Shown: piece by piece, positions 32,378 through 43,295 of the stretch
Position numbering within the stretch: the stretch's first letter is position 1
Layout of the letters: every line of letters starts with the position of its first letter
Assembly (NCBI GenBank): GCA_020137815.1
Contig: CM035358.1
Coordinates: forward strand, 204,856-268,855
DNA length: 64,000 bases
DNA from: Hormiphora californensis
Lineage: Eukaryota > Ctenophora > Tentaculata > Cydippida > Pleurobrachiidae
Reading direction: 5' to 3'
Notes under the pieces: generated by a model
Told to the model about the DNA's origin: nothing
The model's database searches: none
The model's input: only the letters and a program-made list of their open reading frames with translations
Position numbers and translations under genes: made by a program

Positions 32378-32856
32378 GGGCGGGATACACACTGAAGTTG
32401 GGCGCGCTCGTTCAAATCTCAACCTCGCGACACACACTGAAGTTTGAAGTTTCGTGGAAACCCATTTTTGGCTGAGAAATCATTTGTAAGAGGCTAAAGT
32501 ATTTACTGGTACATCTTTCGAGATGTCCTTTATCCATACTTGCCTTGTTCGACCCTCCTTCCCCGCGCCCCGCGTTTGAACAAAACAAATCCATACTGAG
32601 TCAATTTCACCGTTTTTGAAATTTTTGGCTAATTCGGTCACAGTTGCCCCAATTCACCAAAAATTCTAAAAACGGTGAAATTGACTCGGTATGGATAAAG
32701 GACACCTCAAGAGATGTACCAGTAAATAAGTTAGCCTCTTACAAGTGATTTCTCAGCCGAAAATGGGTCTCCGCGAAACTTCGAACTTCGAACTTCAGTG
32801 CGTGTCGCGAGGTTGATATTTGAACATGCACGCCCAACTTCAGTGTGTCTCGCCCC
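32378..32856. mobile_element. Palindromic MITE of the ACACACTGAAGTTGGGCG family
   Basis: Arms of about 200 bp mirror 'gtaccagtaaata' and 'ctgagaaatca'. The terminal phrase 'acacactgaagttgggcgcg' recurs at 54655-54861 in a shorter copy. Confidence 0.8.
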
Positions 32857-33142
32857 TTGTACTAAACTCCGCTAGTCACTAGATCATTTGTAATTGTGTT
32901 AACAATATTTCAGATTTCTCTTTGTAGCCAAATCCAAACTGGCCTGGGCCCCCATATAGCATCGGCTGTTAGATTTTAGAAAAATAGAATGGCCTAGTAT
33001 CTTAGGACTTGAACAAATTACAGAGTGGACTGCTGCACTGCCCAAGGCCAAAATGCGTTGATTTTATTTTTATGGAACTTGAGCTCCCCATTTATATTTC
33101 TGCCTCCTATAAGTTCCTACATTCCATCGTGTGTGACTGTGA

Positions 33143-33775
<633 letters not shown>

Positions 33776-33913
33776 GGAAATGTTCAAGTCATGCACAATC
33801 AAGTCACGCCCACCAATCACAGCTCAGAACGCGCGGAGTGCTTCGCGCGTTCTGAGCTGTGATTGGTGGGCACGACTTGATTGTGCATGACTTGAACATT
33901 TCCGAGGGGCCTC
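33776..33913. mobile_element. 138-bp near-perfect hairpin element
   Basis: GAGGCCCCTCGGAAATGTTC and its complement bound arms of about 65 bp with a loop of a few bases around 33842. It lies directly before the 5' end of the L2 sequence. Confidence 0.85.
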
Positions 33914-34082
33914 ACAACAAAAAATATGTCCGAAAAGGTTAGAAAGCGCTGCTTTATCCCGCGCTGCTATCGGGGGCCAGCAACGTTTGCCAACGAAAAG
34001 GTGGAGGATTAGCCATTAGGGTTTTTTTAGGATTGGGTGGACCAAGTATTTTACGAACAAATCGCTGCTACGAAACCACAGT

Positions 34083-36707
34083 GTGCACTCGAGAACGTTT
34101 GAGTGCACAGAAGCATTTGTAAAGGGAAGTGTAGGTCTCCGTTTTTCAGTGATTTACCGCACTGGAAATGAACATGCACAGTTTTTAGCTGAATTCAGTG
34201 CCTACCTATCGTCATTTATCTCGAAAGGAGGTGTACCGATCCTTCTGGGTGACTTCAATGTTAGATTTCAGGACGAAACTGATAGTTTTACAATACGTTT
34301 CAAGGAACTAATTGACTCGGAAGGTTGGATACAAAACGTGGTAGGCCGAACTCACTCGAGAGGTGGAACTCTGGATTTGGTGCTAACTAGGGAAGGAGAG
34401 GATATCGGTTTAAGTGATGTTGACGTTTACCGGTCTCCGGTACTGCCCGATCATTCTCTTGTGAGCTTCTTTTTAGACGTTTCCGGTATAAGTACGACCT
34501 CAGAATACAAGATAGTTACGAGTCGGATGATGAAGGACTTCGATATAGAGGATCTCAGGATGGACATACTCGACTCGGATCTTTGTGGAGAACTACCGGA
34601 TGAGTTAGATGGCTGTGTGAGTCTCTACAACTCTGTAACACGATCTTTATTGGACAAGAGAGCACCCTATGTTACCAAGAAAGTGAAAACGAGAAATGTC
34701 CAGTGGTATAATCAAAACTTTGAGAAATGTCAAATGGCGAAGAGGTTACGAAGAGGGAAAGAGAGAAAATACAGGGGTAAGCTGAGAAAATCTACAAATC
34801 CGTTGGAATTACTTGAACTTTTCCAGGAGTCCAAAGCCCAGGAGAAAGAGACGGAGAGGGTGATAAAGGGTGTAAGGGAAGGCTTTTTTACTGTAAAGCT
34901 GGAAGCACAACGACACGATCCTCGTGGAACGTGGCAGACTGCAAATACTCTGTTGGGCAGGGGGAAGCCAGTGGTTGTACCTGGCAACATCGAGCATACT
35001 GACCTTGCTGAGGCATTTATGAACGCTTTTAAAGGAAAAGTTGAAAAGATCTACCAGGCCATGGAGAAAGAGCGACAGGAGAATATGCCCCCTTCACAGG
35101 AAACCAATACTCAACAGAAAACAGCACCTACTTTCAAGTTTACGAACGTTTCTGATGAGACACTTCGTTCAACTCTACTGGATATGGGAACAAAGCATTG
35201 TGAATTAGATCCTCTTCCTACTTCATATGTGCATAATCTCTTCGCTGAACTTCTACCCATCCTGTCCAAGATTGTCAACACTAGCCTGTCTACAGGGGTT
35301 TTTCCGTCCGAGTTAAAGACTGCTTTAATTCGCCCCCTCATCAAAAAAGCTGACTTAGATCCAGATGACCTCGGCAATTATAGGCCAGTCAGCAACCTAC
35401 CGTTTCTTGGAAAACTGATCGAGAAGTGTGCTGCTGATCAGTTTGTCAGACACCTGGAGGAACATGCGTTGCTGCCCAAAAATCAATCAGCCTACCGATC
35501 CAATAAAAGCTGTGAGACGGCAACTCTTCGAATTCTGGACGACCTGCTGATGTTAACTGACTCTAAATCAAAGGTTGCCCTTTTACTCTTAGATATGAGT
35601 GCAGCGTTTGACACTGTGAATCACTCAGTCTTGCTTCGACGTCTTCAGAAGTTGTTTGGAGTTAAGGGTACGTCCCTGGCATGGTTCGAAAGCTACCTCT
35701 CGGGGAGAAGTGCATCAGTTTCGGTTGGAGACGTTAAATCAGCTCTTACGGCCATTGGTATTGGGGTTCCACAGGGATCTATTTTGGGTCCCATACTCTT
35801 CATATGTTACACAGCTGAACTGGAACTAATCGCCCTAAAGCATGGTGTGCACATACACTTCTATGCAGACGACACTCAGATCTATGCTGCTTTCTCCTCA
35901 GAGAATTATGCGGACACAGAACTGAGACTGCAGAATTGTACAGCTGATATACGGTCCTGGCTAACATCTAGCTTCCTACGCCTCAACCCATCGAAGACTG
36001 AAATTCTGATTCTATCACCTAGGGATAATGATATTCAGAACTCCTTTCAGCTGTCAACGGATTGTGATCCTTTGCCCGTCGCTTTATCTGTGAGGAACCT
36101 GGGGGTATATTTTGACTCAAACCTAAGTTTTGATGAACATGTAACTAGAGTTGTAAAAGCATGCAACGCTACGCTAGTAAACCTCTGGCGGATAGGCGGC
36201 AAACTATCAAAAAGACTCAGGACGACCCTCGTATCAAGCCTAGTGCATTCTAAGCTAGACTACTGCAATTCTCTTCTGGTAGGCATCACCAAGAAGAACC
36301 TCGACAGAATGCAGAAAGTTCAAAATGCAGCAGCGAGATTTGTGTATGGTCAGAAGAAATGGAGAGGTACTACTAACCTAAGGAAAGCATTACACTTTCT
36401 TCCAGTTGCTGAGAGGATTGAATTCAAGATCTGTGTACTGGTTTACAAATGTGTAAATGGCCTTGCTCCGGGGTATCTATCCGACCGAATTGAGAAGAGA
36501 AGGAGAAAGTCCATGAGCCTCAGGAAAGATGATGACCACCTTCTTTTGGAGACACCGAGGACAAAATACAAACTCAGCGAAAAGGCGTTCAGTATCTGTG
36601 GCCCTCGATTTTGGAATCAACTGCCAAGAGGACTAAGATCAACTGAGTCTTTGGACCGCTTTAAAAGAGACTTGAAAACGCATCTTTTCGGTAGAGTCTT
36701 TACTTAG
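34083..36707 (+). CDS. L2-like ORF2: endonuclease (partial) and reverse transcriptase
   Basis: About 874 codons. Near residue 55 is LLGDFNVRF and near 125 PDHSLVSF, the GDFN and SDH-type blocks of an APE endonuclease. The RT follows: IRPLIKK...NYRPVSNLPFLGKLIEK, LLDMSAAFDTVNH (first catalytic Asp), GVPQGSILGPILF, HFYADDTQIYA (catalytic Asp pair), then the C-terminal SKLDYCNSLLVG and RFWNQLP blocks. No RNase H and no stop within the frame, so the RT could be recent. The beginning is damaged: in another frame just upstream (about 33998-34080) the reading GGGLAI, typical of the endonuclease N-terminus, appears, so a frameshift near 34085 separates the two parts. The given start is only the first in-frame start-like codon (GTG). 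Confidence 0.85.
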   Translation: MHSRTFECTEAFVKGSVGLRFSVIYRTGNEHAQFLAEFSAYLSSFISKGGVPILLGDFNVRFQDETDSFTIRFKELIDSEGWIQNVVGRTHSRGGTLDLVLTREGEDIGLSDVDVYRSPVLPDHSLVSFFLDVSGISTTSEYKIVTSRMMKDFDIEDLRMDILDSDLCGELPDELDGCVSLYNSVTRSLLDKRAPYVTKKVKTRNVQWYNQNFEKCQMAKRLRRGKERKYRGKLRKSTNPLELLELFQESKAQEKETERVIKGVREGFFTVKLEAQRHDPRGTWQTANTLLGRGKPVVVPGNIEHTDLAEAFMNAFKGKVEKIYQAMEKERQENMPPSQETNTQQKTAPTFKFTNVSDETLRSTLLDMGTKHCELDPLPTSYVHNLFAELLPILSKIVNTSLSTGVFPSELKTALIRPLIKKADLDPDDLGNYRPVSNLPFLGKLIEKCAADQFVRHLEEHALLPKNQSAYRSNKSCETATLRILDDLLMLTDSKSKVALLLLDMSAAFDTVNHSVLLRRLQKLFGVKGTSLAWFESYLSGRSASVSVGDVKSALTAIGIGVPQGSILGPILFICYTAELELIALKHGVHIHFYADDTQIYAAFSSENYADTELRLQNCTADIRSWLTSSFLRLNPSKTEILILSPRDNDIQNSFQLSTDCDPLPVALSVRNLGVYFDSNLSFDEHVTRVVKACNATLVNLWRIGGKLSKRLRTTLVSSLVHSKLDYCNSLLVGITKKNLDRMQKVQNAAARFVYGQKKWRGTTNLRKALHFLPVAERIEFKICVLVYKCVNGLAPGYLSDRIEKRRRKSMSLRKDDDHLLLETPRTKYKLSEKAFSICGPRFWNQLPRGLRSTESLDRFKRDLKTHLFGRVFT

Positions 36708-37839
36708 GTTGTGTCGATTTTCCGGAGTTGGGGAGATTGTCGTCTTCTGTCGGTGGAAGTAGGGTTGGTAGTCTGTAGTTTGAGCGGTGAGGGTTTGGAG
36801 CTTTGTTTGGAAGCAGATGTGGAGCTAAGTGGTGGTACATGGAGTTGTATTGGATTTAGAGTTGAAGTTGTTATGCTTTGTAGTGTTTGAAGTCGAAGTA
36901 TTAGAGGCCTCTGGAAGGTTTCGGTGAGGGCTCCTTTTGCTGGCGGATATTTTTTGTGTTTCTGGACTCTGCGAGGTGTTTGGTCGAAGTGTTGGGTCTC
37001 GGTAAGGGCTGGGAGTCTGAAGTTTCGAGCAGCGTAACTGTTGCTATCCGGAGGCAACGATGATTCCTAATTGGTCAACATTCCTATCTGAACTACATTC
37101 CTATCAGTGCTACACTCCTATCCTATGATAATTACTAATCATCTGAAGTCCTTTCCTCCTACATCTGAGCTGAGTAGGGGTCTATTTATATGCCAAGAGT
37201 ATGTTTATCGAGTTTTGTGTGTTTTATGAGTTTCTGATGTTCCGGGCCAGAGTAGAGTTCTAGGATTTTTGAGTGAGCGAGCCCCCTGAGGAGCCAGGGC
37301 GACGATCCCGGATGTGCCAGGGTGGGGAAACGTTTTATAAACTCTCTTTTGTTCAATTGAGTGTGGAGATCAGAGAATGTGTTCAGTTGAGTGTGGATAG
37401 TGTGTTTTTGAGAGTTAATTTTAGTTTAATTAACTTAGTTTAATCCTGTAATTAGCTTACCTGACTGACCTTTAATGGTCTTCTCCATTTTTAATTTTTA
37501 ATCTTATTCTGATATGTATCAACTTATTAACAACTTAATCTTACTTAGCTATATTATACCTTTCGGAGGTTATTGGTTTAGTTCTTTTTCAAGTCATTAG
37601 TTACTATATCTACTTAGCTATTATTCTATTATTACATCTACTTAGACATTAACTTATCAACTTAAATATATCGTTATAATACATATTCCTACTCCGTATT
37701 AACTTGATTAATACTTTTCTAACTTAATCAATAGTATTCTTACTTCGTATCACTTAACTTAACTAATACCACAGTTTTTATTTATTAATCATCTTATCAG
37801 TTAATCAAGTAATTAATTATCAATTGATTATATCACAAG

Positions 37840-38125
37840 TAGAATTACTTTTCTATAATTTATTAATACATATTTATTTTCATATCATTATCTAATATCG
37901 ACTATCGACGTTACTTATTAGACTTTCAAGGATCTTAAATCCTACAGGTGCCGTTTTAGAAGGCTAGTTAATACTTTTCTATAATTTATTTAAAACTTTT
38001 CTATAATTTATTAATACATATTTATTTTCATATCATTATCTAATATATCGACTATCGACGTTACTTATTAGACTTCCAAGGATCTTAAATCCTATAGGTG
38101 CCGTTTTAGAAGGCTAGTTAATACT
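37840..38125. repeat. Tandem duplication in the L2 3' region
   Basis: A segment beginning 'cttttctataatttatta' and ending 'aaggctagttaatac' occurs twice in direct order with few changes. The preceding 37400-37840 is AT-rich with 'tacttagctattat'-like phrases and no gene. Confidence 0.7.
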
Positions 38126-38345
38126 GGGAGGACGCTGTTCCGATCAGCCGATTAGTGTTAGCATTTATTTAGCCCCAAAGCGGAATATAAACGTTAATTG
38201 TATTTGTATTTGTATTCTGTGCTTACCTGCTTCGGCCTGTCCAAGAAATGGCTTTTTCTGATGCGGACTCCAGCTCTTATGGGTTCCATATTCAAACTTT
38301 TCAACACTACTTTAAACAAATTAGTTTGAGTTTCAGCAAATGTCT

Positions 38346-38468
38346 AAAGTCCGTTTCAAGCGACTTGACCCGTAATTCTTGGAATTTGGCGCATTGCGTG
38401 TGTATTTACAAAGGGGAAATCCTGAATTTCCAGGAATCTCAGGTCAAGTCGTTTGAAACGCACTTTAT
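38346..38468. repeat. Short inverted repeat
   Basis: 'aaagtccgtttcaagcgact' (38346) is mirrored by 'agtcgtttgaaacgcacttt' (about 38449). A piece of the MITE family at 7901-8179 ('aacactactttaaacaaatt') lies just before it (about 38301). Confidence 0.65.
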
Positions 38469-38929
38469 GCAAGAGCCCAGGAGGGCAGCAAGAAATGACA
38501 AGCTCCGATAATGAAATAGATATACGGATCTACCTGCAGGAAACAGACGTTGAAGAGGAACAAATTCGATACTGTCAAGAACAAACGGCGCCAAAGTTGG
38601 GGGCACAAAAAAGGGCCGGCGTTTAAATGTGGGTGTTTCGTGAGTGCTGACAAACGGTTTTTTAGGGTTTTGTATTTTGACCCTTCTACTGTTTTTTAGG
38701 GTTAGGGCTAAAGTAAGGTTTGGGTTGGGGTTAGGCCTTGACATTTCCTCCCAGATAAACTTTGAATTAGCCAAAACGGTTGAGTGGTTTGGCGGTTAGA
38801 GCCCTGAGCCATTTTAGTGAATCACCTTTTTTGGCAGCGTGCACCTGTAAACCGGCCACGAAACACCCAGATCGTAACGGCGCCCACAAAACAGCAGTGA
38901 CCACGCCTTAATCTGCTAGGTCGGAGGCT

Positions 38930-40617
38930 TTGACATGTGGAGACACGACCACCTTCGGGATACCTTAGCCGATATCCTCCGGTACGCGGGATTTAAACCC
39001 GTTAACACTGAATAGCCAATGTTGCCCTGTGATGGATTCAACTTGCCAATCAGTGCAAATATCCAAGCTGAATCACGAATGGACATAGTCTGTCGTGGCT
39101 TGTGGTCTGACATGCATGCCAGTTTCATGGATGTACGGGTTTTCCATCCAAATGCCCCATCCTACCTGAAGGTGCCCATCACGAACCTGTATAAACAGCA
39201 CCAAAATCAAAAGAAACTGGCCTATATGCGAAGGGTGCAAGAAGTGGAGCAGGCTTCCTTCACTCCTCTCGTATTTTCCACATCGGGAGGGTTTGCCGGA
39301 GAGGTAGGTTCTTGAACGAGCGGCCAGGAAGATCTGTGACAGGCACAAGGAATGTTACGCTGAAACCATGTCCTTCATCCGTGAAAGGGGGGGGGGTGAC
39401 ACGTAACACTTTGTAACACTTTGTAACATGTAACGTGCACAAAAAGTTTTCTGCACATGTTACAAAGTGTTACATAGTGTTACAAAGTGTTACATAGTGT
39501 TACAAAGTGTTACAAAGTGTTACATAGTGTTACAAAGTGTTACATAGTGTTACAAAGTGTTACATAGTGTTACATAGTGTTACAAAGTGTTACATAGTGT
39601 TACAAAGTGTTACATAGTGTTACAAAGTGTTACAAAGTGTTACATAGTGTTACAAAGTGTCACAAAGTGTTACATAGTGTCACAAAGTGTTACAAATTGT
39701 TACAAAGTGTTACAAATTGTTACAAAATATTTACAAAATATATAAGACGGTTGGTGAATAAGTAATTTGAACGACTTTGGTGTCTTTCTAGAACACATCT
39801 AAAAGTTTTAAATCATTTCTAGGGTTAAAACATACACTTTTTTACTAATTTGCGGATGTTTTGAGCCTCCGATGTCATCGACTGTGGAAATCAGGGCTGA
39901 AATAGTCCATTTGGTAAAGAAAAATATGAACTTTAGACAACGGTAAAGTTTTTAGAGTGATATTAAAAGTATTGTGCCTCTCAGAGGCCCCCAATGTGCT
40001 GAGTCACCTGTGAGTTGTGACCCAATCGACTTTTTTTTCATTGGTAATCGATTCTTTGTACTTAATAAGATGATATATATATAGTACAACGTTTCTGTTG
40101 GAAAAAGAAATAAAATTTTTCCAAAATCAATTTTTTGGTCAAAGATTGAAAATTTGCTTCGCTACAAATCCTTGTGTGTTTGTAAATATTTTGTAACAAT
40201 TTGTAACACTTTGTAACAATTTGTAACACTTTGTGACACTATGTAACACTTTGTGACACTTTGTAACACTATGTAACACTTTGTAACACTATGTAACACT
40301 TTGTAACACTTTGTAACACTATGTAACACTTTGTAACACTATGTAACACTTTGTAACACTATGTAACACTTTGTAACACTATGTAACACTTTGTAACACT
40401 ATGTAACACTTTGTAACACTATGTAACACTTTGTAACATGTAACGTGCACAAAAAGTTTTCTGCACATGTTACAAAGTGTTACAAAGTGTTACGTGTCAC
40501 CCCTCCCGTGAAAAGACACGGTTCAGCCTATTGAAATCAACACTTGTTGCGCTTAGGGGCACAAAAAGACGTGTGAGCCCAGTCATAGTGGAAAATGTTG
40601 ACTTTCGAGATACGTGA

Positions 40618-40622
<5 letters not shown>
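38930..40622 (+). pseudogene. Remnant of a retroelement-type C-terminal domain, split by a foldback insertion
   Basis: Two coding pieces, about 38930-39386 and 40506-40620. They read MWRHDHLRDTLADILRYAG, then DIVCRGLWSDMHASFMDVRV, FHPNAPSYLKVPI, EVEQASFTPLVFSTSGG and, after the insertion, EKTRFSLLKSTLVALRGTKR. I know this pattern from the C-terminus of many cnidarian and sponge retrotransposon-type proteins; the D..(x)DVRV...E..SFTPLVFS layout is compatible with a PD-(D/E)XK nuclease fold (inference). There is an in-frame stop near 39012 and no RT beside it, so it is dead. The foldback element at 39387-40505 interrupts it with an 8-bp duplication. A second copy fragment is at 41430-41600. Confidence 0.6.
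39387..40505. mobile_element. Foldback element, G-run ends, GTGTTACAAA arms, 8-bp duplication
   Basis: The left end is G10 then TGACACGTAACACTTTGTAA; the right end is the complement with a shorter C-rich terminus. CCGTGAAA flanks both sides (39379-39386, 40506-40513). Arms of about 340 bp are made of a 10-bp unit, GTGTTACAAA alternating with GTGTTACATA (39470-39735), mirrored at about 40185-40440. The unique middle (39740-40180) encodes nothing recognised. Confidence 0.85.

Positions 40623-40706
<84 letters not shown>
40622..40706. repeat. (GA)n microsatellite
   Basis: About 85 bp of pure GA, between two foldback elements. Confidence 0.95.
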
Positions 40707-40711
<5 letters not shown>

Positions 40712-40751
40712 TATGCAGATTGCAGGTGTGTGGGTAATTTATTGTAATTGT

Positions 40752-41379
40752 GGGGGGGGGGGGTCCAGTCCTAAAAAAAGCTAAAGGTACCCTGATTTTG
40801 GTCGATAGCGTTTTTTATTTTAGCTTTTTTAGCTTTTTTTAGCTTTTTTAGCTTTTTTTAGCCCTACTTTTTATGTTTTTTCAGCATTCATCTTGACACT
40901 TTTCCATTAAATTTTCATCCTTCCGGACGTCTATTGACTGCATTTGTTCATTTCCTGCACATTTTTTACCATAATCTACCGTTTATGTCCATACATAGCA
41001 ATTTCTGTATCCACCCCTACTGCCATTTTCTGGAGACATTTTTTCGATAAAAATATTATTCAAATTTGATAAAAATAGTTTTAAAAAAGTTCAAAAAACG
41101 TTATAAAACGTTATAATAAAAGTTTAAAAAATTTGGCGTCAGCGGGATTCGAACCTATATGATTCCACTAAAAACTCAATTTTAGCTTTTTTTTTAGCTT
41201 TTTTTAGCTTTTTATAGCCTTAAAAAAGCTAAAAAAAGCTAAATAAAGCTAAAAAAAGCTAAAAAAAGCTAAAAAAGGCTAAAAAAAGCTAAAAGCTAAA
41301 AAAAGCTAAAAAAAGCTAAAGGTACCCTGATTTTGGCCGTTAGCTTAGCTTTTTTTAGGGCTGGACCCCCCCCCCCCCC
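40752..41379. mobile_element. Foldback element, G-run ends, AGCTAAAAAA arms
   Basis: G12 then TCCAGTCCTAAAAAAAGCTA at the left, complement at the right ending in a 14-base C run. Arms are repeats of AGCTTTTTTT and, mirrored, AGCTAAAAAA, with 'ggtaccctgattttgg' near both ends. AATTGT lies on both outer flanks (6 bp; the C/G runs make the exact duplication uncertain). The middle includes a tRNA-like B-box on the minus strand (41145-41155). Confidence 0.75.
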
Positions 41380-41429
41380 AATTGTTTTTCTGTACAAAGT
41401 CCAAGTTGGGGTTCCTTTTCGTTGGTCTT

Positions 41430-41600
41430 GAAAAGCGCTGCTTTATCCCTCCTGCGTGTTTGCCAATTGTTGGTCTTTGGATGCCAATGCAGTTTGATTT
41501 TTACATGGATCTTAGATTATTTCACCCAAATGCACCTTCTTATATCAAACAGCCCTTCATCAGTCTGTATATTGTATCATGTCGTAAAATTGCATAATGA
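41430..41600 (+). pseudogene. Second fragment of the retroelement-type domain
   Basis: The reading DFYMDLRLFHPNAPSYIKQP followed by FISLY parallels the remnant near 39.13 kb (FMDVRVFHPNAPSYLKVP). Only about 60 residues survive. It ends just upstream of the EIF4A3 leader. Confidence 0.55.
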
Positions 41601-41646
41601 TGCTTTAATATAATCTTTTCCACATTTAGAAAAGAGGTAGTCTGTC

Positions 41647-43021
41647 ATGTCCGAAAGTCGGCAAACCCTTGTGGAAGCTGGAGAAACAGTTAATTATGAG
41701 ACCTCGCCGGGAGTCGAAGTATTAGGAAGCTTTGATAGCATTGGACTTCGACAAGACCTTATGAGAGGTATCTACGCCTACGGATTTGAGAAGCCTAGTG
41801 CCATTCAACAACGTGCTATTCGGCCCATGGTTAAGGGGAGAGACGTGATTGCACAGGCCCAGAGTGGAACTGGGAAAACAGCAACATTCTCCATTTCTGC
41901 ACTCCAGTCTGTTGATATCCAGTTGCGAGAACCCCAGATCATTGTTCTTTCTCCTACCCGAGAACTGGCTGTCCAGATTCAGAAAGTTATGCTGGCTCTT
42001 GGTGATTACATGAGTGTCCAATGCCATGCGTGCATCGGCGGCACAAGCATTGGTGAGGACATCCGAAAATTGGATTACGGGCAACATATTGTGAGTGGAA
42101 CACCTGGTCGAGTTTTTGACATGATCAAACGGAGAAACCTCCGAACCCGAAGTGTAAAGATGTTTATCCTTGACGAGGCAGACGAGATGCTTAACAAGGG
42201 CTTCAAAGAGCAGATCTACGACGTGTACCGGTACCTACCTCCCACCTCGCAGGTATGCCTGGTTTCTGCAACACTCCCACATGACGTACTGGAGCTTACC
42301 ACCAAATTCATGACAGATCCTGTTAGGGTGCTAGTAAAACGTGACGAGTTGACCCTTGATGGAATTAAGCAGTTCTTTGTAGCAGTTGAAAGAGAAGAGT
42401 GGAAGTTTGACACACTTTGTGACCTCTATGATACCCTAACCATAACACAAGCTGTTATCTTCTGTAATACTAAGAGGAAGGTGGACTGGCTGACTGAGAA
42501 GATGAGAGAGAGTAACTTCACTGTGAGCTCAATTCACGGGGATATGCCACAGCAAGAGAGAAACGCCATTATGGATGAGTTTAGAGGTGGCAAGAGTCGT
42601 GTCCTTATCTGCACTGATGTTTGGGCCCGAGGTATTGATGTTCAGAACGTCTCTCTCGTAATCAACTATGACCTTCCCCCAAATCGTGAACTGTACATCC
42701 ACAGGTAAAACAACTGTGTATAATGTTTAAATACATGTAAGAATGTGTGTCTTTAAACTCCATGTGCATTTGAAACTGCCCACCTGGCTAAATTCAGGTC
42801 CCAGTTACTGGGCCCTTATTGTGTTATATCTTACTCGTATTCATTTCAATCTCCTCACATGTATACCCTCCCTCAGGATCGGTCGATCAGGAAGGTATGG
42901 AAGGAAAGGTGTTGCCATTAACTTCGTTAAGAACGACGACGTCCGTATTCTGCGTGATATCGAGCAGTACTATTCTACACAAATCGATGAGATGCCAATG
43001 AATGTTGCAGATTTGATTTAG
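41647..43021 (+). CDS. EIF4A3: Eukaryotic initiation factor 4A-III, DEAD-box RNA helicase
   Basis: Core protein of the exon junction complex: an ATP-dependent RNA clamp deposited upstream of spliced junctions in the nucleus, acting in mRNA export, localisation and nonsense-mediated decay. Two exons, 41647-42704 and 42877-43021, GT-AG with matching phase (split Arg codon), give 400 residues; the family is about 410. Motifs: Q motif ([12 protein letters not shown]), AQSGTGKT at 71-78, PTREL at 103-107, GG, TPGR, DEAD at 176-179, [13 protein letters not shown], and the intron placed just before [18 protein letters not shown] separates EIF4A3 from the translation factors EIF4A1/2. The start is the first Met after a possible 5'-UTR acceptor (AG about 41628-41629); [12 protein letters not shown] is a short N-terminus. 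Two foldback transposons and a GA tract lie upstream, in the promoter or a leader intron. TIMM9 follows 275 bp downstream. Confidence 0.95.
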
Positions 43022-43295
43022 GCACATGAAACATTAAACAAATGTAACAGGCCAGGCTACCACTGTCTTAGTGACAGGCGACAGCACATTTTGACAAGGA
43101 GCTGTGTGAGCTAACAGACTATTATTTTATTTCTTTATTGCTACAAAGTCGCTAGACCCAAAATTAATGTTTTCAAAAGATCTAATATGTTTTACTGTAC
43201 ATCCGTAATGAATCATCCCTTCCCCTCCCCCTACCCGACACATTTTTTATCAATTCCACACATTACCTACAGCATATATCCTATGTAGATCAAGT

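Larger units (their letters stand above)
30736..33135. mobile_element. 2.4-kb foldback element with nested palindromes
   Basis: The ends 'acacacgatggaa' (about 30735) and 'ttccatcgtgtgtg' (about 33120) begin inverted arms of more than 200 bp ('aaaatcaacgcattttggcc', 'ctaacagccgatgctatatg'). Inside: a palindrome at 31027-31418, direct copies of 'gcagtgttataagttttca' (about 31970-32050), and a further palindromic element at 32378-32856. No coding gene; mirrored open frames near 30973-31442 come from the inner palindrome. A GA tract (33143) abuts the right end. Confidence 0.75.
33930..38217 (+). mobile_element. L2-type non-LTR retrotransposon
   Basis: One long ORF (34083-36707) with partial endonuclease and full reverse transcriptase is followed by a 1.5-kb AT-rich 3' region and a tail of 'attgtatttgtatttgtatt' (about 38195-38215), the kind of short 3' repeat typical of the L2/CR1 group. 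The 5' boundary is approximate. A related 3'-end piece in reverse orientation may lie at about 43915-43980. Confidence 0.75.

Noticed and set aside
39470-39735. Regular short repeats resembling a CRISPR array
   Set aside because: Units are contiguous without unique spacers and the locus is eukaryotic; the same holds for the 63-bp array at 52125 and the 103-bp array at 63 kb.
41100-41200. Possible tRNA gene on the minus strand
   Set aside because: Only a B-box and a tRNA-like 3' end are visible; the T-stem does not pair and no acceptor 5' strand or A-box was found.
42743-43001. Separate 92-codon gene after EIF4A3 exon 1
   Set aside because: Its second half is EIF4A3 exon 2 ([11 protein letters not shown]...) preceded by intron sequence; it belongs to EIF4A3.
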